In this document: piece after piece, positions 56,519 through 64,000 of the stretch
Layout: every line of letters starts with the position of its first letter
How positions within the stretch are numbered: position 1 is the stretch's first letter
Assembly: GCA_035048495.1 (NCBI GenBank)
Contig: CM068548.1
Location: 16,807,188-16,871,187, forward strand
DNA length: 64,000 nucleotides
Reading direction: 5' to 3'
DNA from: Euptelea pleiosperma
Taxonomy: Eukaryota > Streptophyta > Magnoliopsida > Ranunculales > Eupteleaceae
The notes under the pieces: model-generated
Told to the model about the DNA's origin: nothing
Seen by the model: only the letters and a program-made list of their open reading frames with translations
The model's database searches: none
Made by a program: the position numbers and the translations under genes

Positions 56519-59500
56519 TTGACCGATAGGGCTTTTTCAATGAAATGGGATTTTCCTTTGGGGCTGGGCCACTTCTTCCAAGAATTGTGAGTGAATCAAG
56601 GGCATCCCTTTGAAACACTATTTCAGGCTTTCAGCGATTCTATTATGGCATGGCTATGCTGTTATTTGGATTACCCGATGCCCATTAACCAATGCCCAAA
56701 GGTTCATCACGATCGGGCGATCAGGCAATTCTAAACATTAACATAGAATGACATATTTCTTATTAATGGCTGACGAACTACTTACTTGTGTTTGGTTACT
56801 ACATTAAGATTTCAATCTCGCCTGCAGGCAAGGCATATCTCATCTCGTGGATCTGGAAAGATAGTCCTACTTCTCCTCTTACGCTTATGCGTCTATTTCA
56901 GCGTATTCAGTCTATGTTTATTCTTCTGCCTTTGACTTCTTTTGATGCTTCATAGGATGATAACTCTAACTCCGCTTTATAAAGAGGGTCAGTCAGCCCT
57001 TTGAGCTAGCTTAAAGCTCAAAGAAATTCCTCCAGACGTCATTACTAAGTAAATTGGAACTTCCTTGCTAACGTTGAGTTGGGAGAAGCCCTTCTGGTAA
57101 CTTATTGAAGTAGGCAAACCAAGCTGGCTGGAAAAGATGAGCAAGGAAAGATTTTGGCTAACTCCATGGCATAACTTGCCTCGAGCTTGTTCCCTAACGC
57201 TTCAACAACAGAACAGACCTTCACTGTCAGGCAACGAAAGGTATTAGTTATTGGATGTGATGATCCTTCCGCATACCGAGTTGCCATCACCTCGTAAAAT
57301 GTTTATACCAAGGGTGTGGTGTCAGTGCAGAGCTTGATAAGCTAAAGCGGAACAAGAATGATGCTGGCTGATTGGAACTTGGCATTCGGATGTTCTAGCT
57401 CATTGAGAAAACATTGATGCCAAACCAAAGGGTATGGTGTCAAGAGTTCAGACCATCGAATGAATTGTGGCCTGGTGGGAGGACTTGTGTTACGATGCAG
57501 CTGGCACCTTGAGGTCTCGTTGCAGAGTGGGCAACAACTCTTGCGTGCACTGTACACGGTTGGCGCCTTCGGTGTGTAGACGAACAATTGGCATGGTTGT
57601 GATAACTCAATGGAACTGACTTTGGAGTTGAGTTCCGAGGTGTGGAAAAGTGGAGTAGTTACTTTGTGGTCCCCGGTTGGTACAAGAGTCAGATGGTCCA
57701 TCTTTCTTTCCAGTAAGGGCAAAGTTCGGATTGAGCTTATGGTGATAGGTGGGCGAGAGTGTACTGTTACAAATGCAGTTGGAACTGCAATCGTGGGCCG
57801 GTTACGTTGAAGTCAGAGGTGGGTCAGGTGTGCTACCGTCACGAGTGAAACAAGAGCTAATTGATATTTGGCTATCGGGTTTCTGGCCTTACAATGTGCA
57901 AAGGATTGCTCCAAGTGTAGTTAACAGTTGCAGTGTCTTTGCAAGTGAGCAGCGATCGTTCGGAAAATGAGTCGGCATGGTCTTGAACGACCGGCTTCGA
58001 TGGCTGCTTGAAGGACGCAGATTGGGAAGTTGGCAGTGGTCTGTCATGCATTGTGCAGACGCCTGATGGCTGACGTTGCCAAGAGGGCATTGTAAGACAA
58101 AGGAAAGGGCTGAAAAGGATGGTGTTTGGCCCAGGATCTCACTATCACCTATGCATGTGCGAGAATGCGATACGGTAGAGGCCGATGTGCCATTGGGACA
58201 CTTTAGCGTGGTAGACCGATAACAGAACAGAAAGGATTCTCTCTCTACTATGGCACCTGCGCTGACCCTCTTTCGGGCGAGAGGCTCACCGATAAGAACC
58301 AAAACTCTTCTTCTGGATGACAGCCAGTCAAGACAGATTTGTCAATGCCCATCCTCTCCCATCCCAGTTCTATTCTTTGGGATAGTTTCATTCCCTCGAG
58401 ATTAAGGTAGGCCAGGGGATTCAGTGGATGAAGAAGTCAGGCCAATCAAATCGACCATAGATAGGGATTGGTCCAGTGACTAAGGGTTGAGCAGTATCCG
58501 TTGATCAACTCCAGCTCAGGGAGGGAATTCATGAGAGGCAGGCATTCAGAAGGGAAAAAATCATTATCCCGTAAGGAATTTTCTATCCGGTTCGGACTGG
58601 GGTATTAATTCAAGGTTTCGAAGGGTCCTTGGACACTCTCCTAATAAGGAGAGGAAAAGGCAGTGTTCATTGATAAATAAACCACCTCTTCAATACAATA
58701 AAATCAATTTCTTTTCTTTTCATCCGCTCCGCTGTTCTATCCACTGTTCATCGAGAATGAGGGGTTAGGGTTTTTGAAAGATTTGACTGACTCTTCATTC
58801 ATTCCCAGTCAATCCCTTCATTGATTCGGAGGGATACATTTTGGGGACCTCAATCCAAATCTGGTATTGATCCATCTAGCTCTACTGCCTCTCCCGCCTC
58901 AGAACTTATTCTATCCGCTAGCCCAACAGTAAGAGAGAAAAGAGACTATCCATCCATGCGGGGGAATAAGATGATTCGAGATTAGATCTGCTGGCCCACT
59001 GACAGAACGATGATTTCCTCCCTAGCTGCGAGTAGACCGATTGAAACCGTGAATCCAAAATCCGATACTCCCTATTTATTTATATTATAGGATTCGATAC
59101 CAGCCTTCCCTGATGCTACGCATCAGCCTGATCTACGACCACCCTACCTATTAATATTAAAGGGGAGCTGGAACTTGTGCCATACATCGCTTCTCCTGAT
59201 GTTTGAAGCACCAGAACATACTTGAAACTAAACGGGCCTATAACATGTCTGTTTCCAATAGAAAAAGTAGGGCTTCTTGTTCTTTTCCCTTGTACGTGGG
59301 CACAGCTTGTAACATGTTGGCTAGGCCATCTTCGACTCGTAGAGAATGTCAAGGCTTAAGGCTAAGCGAGCCAGATCAACTAATATGCTTCACAGACACG
59401 AAGGTCCTAATCTAAGACTAGGCTAGTAGAATTCCTAGCTTGCTCGGTCAATTAACAAGGGGAACAATTGAGTAGGAACCATAAAATCTTTTTCTTTATT

Positions 59501-60989
59501 TTAATACGCCTCACCCTCAACGAAGCTCCCAATGTTCCTGCTGCTGATGCAGATTCTAATGTGGAATTGGACTGGCTATGGGCCTCAGACTTGGTTTTGG
59601 ATGCTCACTCGTCTTCTTCACTGAGATCATAGGCTGAACGTCTGAACGTAAGGAAGGGGTGCCCTATCATATGTCTGTCTGTAAGACCATGGATCATGCT
59701 AAACCTTGAGCTTGGAAGTGGCACTCTTTGTCCTAATGGTGTATTTCCTAGTATCAATATGTATAGTTTCCAGAAGGGTAAGTACACAAGTTGGCCTGGC
59801 TGAGTCCCCCGGTAACTTCCTGGCCTCGTTCTTATATTGGAAGTATAAATATACTAAACACAACCTATTGGAGAAAGTCAGGAACTACTACTCTTTGTAA
59901 CTAATGGTAACTAGATGCAGAACTAGGGTTAGATGGAACCATGCAAACAACCAGAACCGACCCTTTCCCATTGAATGGGCCCACCCCGTCTCTACTTCAT
60001 TTGGGAGAGATTCTCCATCTTCCAGCATCTCAACAATCCGCTGCAGCAAGACCTTCCTATTGGACTACTTGTGAGATATGGAACTCAGGATATCCTTTAG
60101 TTTGGAGGTAGAGACGGATTAAAAGGGGTATGGCTTAGCTTCTTATGAATACTTCGTTTATCTTAGGCGACCGCTTCAATCAATGAATGACAAAGTCGTC
60201 CTGACCTTCCCTTTATGCATATTAACTACATAACTAGTTGAAAGACGAAAAAAAAAGAACAGCAATATGGAATTGGACCAAGGCCATAGTGTTTTGGCTG
60301 GCCCGGAAAGTAGTCTGATCATAGTGCTCGATCTCGGGTTGCGCTTCTTTCGACTGCGAAGTGATAGGACCGAAAGATCTCACCCATTAGTTGGTCCACG
60401 ACTTCAAGCATAGCCACCCCTATCTCGTCCAATTCCAGTGCCCGTTAGAGATCCGGTTTACCGAGTAGTTGATTTGATTGATCCAGTCCCCCCGACAGTT
60501 TGATAGCCGCTTCCGCTTCAGGCCCCGTAACCTGTTTTAATAATGATCCCGCATAGGCATCTGTCTTTCTTAGAGCAAAAGCGGGATAGTTAGTTATAGA
60601 CGTCCAGTCCCCGATCCCGTTGTCTGAGGACCAAGGCAAGCAGGGGCCCGTAGCGGGGGAATAGATTGAAGAGGCAGCAGGCAAAGGGAATCACACAAAT
60701 CCCATCGCTCCAACCAACACATTTATAATCTAAACCTCATCTTTTGCCGGATGACAGGACAGGAAAGGGTAGCAGATCCATTCTTTGGAGGGAGTCTCTA
60801 GATCCATTTCCAGATCCATACAAAGATTCTCCAGTCGCAGATATACTTCCATTGCCGGGAGCATACCTCAGGATTATGGGGCCTGGGGATCACCATTAGC
60901 ATTAGCGCGGGCGCCGGTCGCAGGAGCAAAGCAATAAAAGGTATAGACAGCGGGAAAAGCGGAAGAGGAAGAAGTGGCAGGACTGGGAC
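56519..60989. other. Spacer, no supported gene
   Basis: ORFs of 60-137 codons occur on both strands. Those at 57342-58302 (minus) and 57610-57970 (plus) overlap each other, and neither strand gives a familiar domain. No tRNA or rRNA was recognised. Confidence 0.45.
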
Positions 60990-61900
60990 CCATCCTGGTT
61001 ATTGATGTTTAAGTGATAGATAAAAATCGAAATGCGGTTCTGCAACGGTTGTAACACCAGCAGTTGACCCAGTTTCTATGAACTCATCTGATCCAGAGTC
61101 ATATCCTATTGACCGAGTCAAACTATCAGTAGTGGAGAAGGCAACAAGAGCACCACAAAAAAGGGCGGAGATATCACCAGCGGCAGAGGTAGCAGCATCT
61201 AAGCCAGTATCTGGGCCAGTTGGCTTCGTCGACTCAGCAATTGAAGTGGTTGATCTTGAACCAATTTGTTCATCAGTTGCCCCATTACCCGGTAAACTAT
61301 CCTGGATCAATAGCATTGGATCGGGAATGTGGCCATTTCACTATAGCCCATTGATCCACAGCAGATAGAGACTCTTCGACTAAGACATTGCCTTTCTATT
61401 TTAAGACTGTTCACATTTCACTGGCCAGGTTCGAGACTCTCTTCCCTTCGTCAACATAGAGAGATTGGGAAAAAGAAAATTGTCAGTCCGGGCCGGGAAA
61501 TGAAATTCATAGAGCCCCCAAGCGTTTTTGCCGTGGATCGCCAGCTCCACGCCAACATGCTACTGACGTTTAGGTAACGCGGGGGACGGGTATGAGTTGG
61601 TCATCCGAGCAACTAACCTGGTAGGTTGGCCGGGTTGGTTCTCCCCGTCTATGAAGTCGCATTTGACTCACCACCAGCATATGAATCAAAGTAGCAGCAA
61701 TTTCGGTTTCAGTGCGGAAAATCCAGCAGCAGTTTCACCAATTGATTTGATTGACCACCCAGTGGAGGTAGTAGCAAAGTCAGTGGTTTCCCCCGATCCG
61801 GAACCGGATTCGGGACCAGCATTCTCGCCTGTTGGAGAAGTCTGTAATCCAGTTTGAGATCCTCCAGGGGGGGGGAGGGCCCTTATCGATGTTGATTGAG
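60990..61900 (+). other. Pseudo-coding D/P/V/S-rich spacer, second occurrence
   Basis: Plus-strand translation gives VVTPAVDPVSMNSSDPESYP, AAEVAASKPVSGPVGFVDSA (ORF 61078-61368) and FSAENPAAVSPIDLIDHPVE with VVAKSVVSPDPEPDSG (ORF 61597-61857). Composition and wording match the minus strand of 30841-32360. The 61877 region (GGGCCCTTATCGATG, then TTGAGAAA) repeats a motif seen at 31564. No known protein is recognised. Confidence 0.4.
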
Positions 61901-62984
61901 AAATAAACATCGGAGTTGAAACCCATATCCAGAAGTGAGAACTCCTTGAAGCCGTTTATCCATCTCTATCAGTTCACTCCTCTTCTTCCAGAGAGGCCCC
62001 CATAGAGGAATTTGTTCACGTTCACATAAGGAAGCTTAAACAAGACGAATTCTAAAAATGCGGTCCGAAGAAGGGAAGGAAGTGATTTGATTTCAGGAAG
62101 GCGCCCTTAACGTCATTCGATGGTGGGGTTGGTCTCGCTTCAGAAGGGGGTTTCATTCATTCATCGAAGGGCGGGAGAGGTAGGCCGATCTCTAAGATTT
62201 GATTCGGAGGCGGGTGACTAGTGGTGCGGGGTTGGCCTTTCTTCCTCAGCCAAAAACCGGCTTCTTCAGAGAAAGAGGGACGGTTGATTGCCGGTGGGAT
62301 GGAAAGAAAGCGGAACTAGCGCTTCAACTCCCAGGCACGAGGGACGATCAATCAATCAATCCGACGAGAGAACCGGCGTAGCTTCCTTGCTTACTCCACT
62401 TCCGGCAGCGCCTTATATCGCCCGAAATGCCCTGGAAGGGGGCCCCAGAATGGATTGATAAACATCCCAAACCTGAATTTCTTTCTCAATGAATTGAGAA
62501 AAGCGAGGTTGATTTCTCAATTCAACATTGATGGGCACCCAACCACGACACTCAAGGGACCTTCCTAAGGAACGTATTCGAAGGGAGACTATTCCAATCG
62601 AAACTCCTATCTGGTTCACAGATATAGGCCAGAAAGCGTGAGCCGTCTAAAGAAAGGCGTATATTAGAGTATTAGATACCGGGGCGTATAGAGGAGTATG
62701 AAAGGCACACCTTAGAGGCTTGTATTCCGGTTTTTTAGGCGTTAGAGGCCCTATTCCTCTCCTCAGGGGTAGGGTTCAGCTCTTCCCGTCGAATTGATTG
62801 ATCAATGAAACATCCTTCTTACCCCCACCCAGCCGATGTGCTAGATCAGATTCTTCTACTCCTGCTGATGCCCCAACTCCATTTCAAGCTGCCTCACTCG
62901 GTTCTTCTGCTCCGCTCCAGCGTAGAAAACTGAAGTGCGCTCCTGCGCACTCCGGCTTGAAAGCCTCCGTTTGCTGGGCTGGAG
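61901..62984. other. Spacer with small inverted repeats
   Basis: A short perfect hairpin TTTCTCAAT/ATTGAGAAA lies at 62482-62501, and the palindrome AGTGCGC-TCCT-GCGCACT at 62934-62951 recurs at 35792-35809 within an inverted 35-40-bp match. No gene seen. Confidence 0.5.
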
Positions 62985-63280
62985 CTATGAATACTAGCAC
63001 TTATGTTTCGAATAGAGTTCCTACTGAAGCGCTTACTCCTTATGACCAATGGGGGGTAGCGGTCACTTCGAGATATTTGCAAGTAAAGCATATGCATGTG
63101 TACCAGGTGTGAAGAGGCAAGAATTAGATGCTACTTCTGCCAAATGCATTTTCACAGGCCGAATGATAGAGGAGATAATGATCCTGTGACAAAGAATGTA
63201 TTTGTTGCAAGAAGTGCACATCATGTTGTTGAAACATCTCCCTATGACTTTGCCTATGTTGGATGTTTGATGGAATAAAC
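62985..63280 (+). pseudogene. Ty1/copia integrase C-terminal fragment
   Basis: The translation gives MNTSTYVSNRVPTEALTPYD, then VPGVKRQELDATSAKCIFTG and, after a frameshift near 63165, DPVTKNVFVARSAHHVVE. These match the order in copia pol between the integrase core and RT (the 'NR.P....TPY' segment, 'KCIF.G', 'DP.T..V...R'). Only about 95 codons remain. It lies on the opposite strand to, and 6.5 kb away from, the copia gag fragment, so it is probably a separate capture. Confidence 0.65.
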
Positions 63281-64000
63281 CTATTTCATTAAGGGGGAGG
63301 GGCTTTTAAGACATGATTCGATGCTGCCAGCTAGCCCGCCTTTCTATCCGCTGCTGAATGAAGCCGCTGACCTACCATCCCTTCTAGCCCTACCCGATTC
63401 GCCGGGAAGGGGGATTTGATGAGGCAACCAGATGGTTCGTCGAGTCAGGGAATGCTGTAATCCGATTGTGGTTGGACAGAAAACCCATCCCCGCCTGCGC
63501 TCGAACCGTCTCCTTCGACTCTTTCTGATCCTACTGCCGTTCCAGAAGCTGATGAAAGACATATTGTATGCGCTCGACTAGCTTAGTCATCCCGAAAACT
63601 GTCCGGTGGTTCCCCCCCCTGATTCAACTATTTCTCTCTCTGAATCCGGCGAAGAAACTGTACTTCGATCACCCGCTACCTCTCTTTCCCCTACCGCGTT
63701 AGGTGGCTCATTCGTACATGAGAGACTTTCCTTTAATACGATGCCTGCTTCTATCCCTTGACTCGCCGCCTTCTCGCTATTGAATTCGATTGTGGTGGAC
63801 GTCTAGCTTCCCTTGAATCGTACTACCGGTTGTCCCACCTCGGAAAGAGAAGATGAAAGAAATGCCGTATCTCTCTCAGATGGGAGTAAGGAACCGCCCG
63901 AAGCATGTTCGATTGGAAAGTCTATCGCCAGCTGCATCTCCCACCTCGGACCCAGACACCCTATCTTCTCGATCCCACATGCCGGCCCATGGCCGCCTAT
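63281..64000. other. Spacer to the window end
   Basis: No gene, RNA or strong repeat recognised. A 72-codon minus-strand ORF (63344-63562) is unremarkable. Confidence 0.5.

Noticed and set aside
57342..58302. Minus-strand ORFs of 126 and 137 codons
   Set aside because: No familiar motif; overlapping plus-strand ORFs are equally plausible; no supporting signals.

Overview
The window looks like seed-plant mitochondrial-type DNA. Gene density is very low, and the spacer is riddled with short dispersed repeats and perfect hairpins. There is a recognisable mitochondrial rpl2 first exon (2448-3329) and a 3' fragment of cob (30022-30183). Remnants of the kinds of foreign DNA that plant mitochondrial genomes collect are also present: a mitovirus RNA-polymerase sequence and broken LTR-retroelement pieces. 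I found no convincing tRNA, rRNA or complete mitochondrial gene. The sequence alone does not settle whether this is the mitochondrial chromosome itself or a large nuclear copy of it (NUMT). Two points favour a NUMT: an intact, young nuclear-type retrotransposon sits in it with a perfect target-site duplication, and rpl2 carries several changes of the CpG-deamination type.

Layout. 1-1063: LTR-like nuclear repeat sequence. 1064-2400: ACTAGT-rich spacer. 2448-3329: rpl2 exon 1, followed by the start of its group II intron; no second exon is present. About 4400-6170: degraded mitovirus-derived RdRp sequence. 8174-21314: a complete 13.1-kb Ty3/gypsy retrotransposon of the Tat type with 1345/1404-bp LTRs, 5-bp target duplication GGAGG, primer binding site, gag-protease, pol (RT, RNase H, second RNase H, integrase), a 93-bp minisatellite, a three-exon antisense gene, and a polypurine tract. 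23339-29181: a 5.8-kb giant inverted repeat (fold-back or long-TIR transposon) with a roughly 250-bp loop. 29688-29800: LINE endonuclease scrap. 30022-30183: cob 3' end. 30841-32360: spacer that reads as D/P/V/E-rich peptide on the minus strand. 32700-35766: second gypsy pol, full of frameshifts and cut off before the integrase core. 35767-64000: mostly mitochondrial-type spacer with hairpins, a decayed tandem array (48597-49060), a broken membrane-protein ORF (54208-55060), and copia gag (55689-56518, minus) and copia integrase (62985-63280) pieces.

The only coordinated genetic system here is the retrotransposon. The sense strand encodes gag-protease and pol in one reading frame, separated by two TAG codons. 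The first TAG is followed by CAATTA, the context of tobamovirus-type stop-codon readthrough. On the opposite strand, a separate gene with its own TATA box and two consensus-like introns is predicted to give a protein of about 815 residues. The LTRs differ by one 59-bp repeat unit and two substitutions that I could see, so the insertion is recent.
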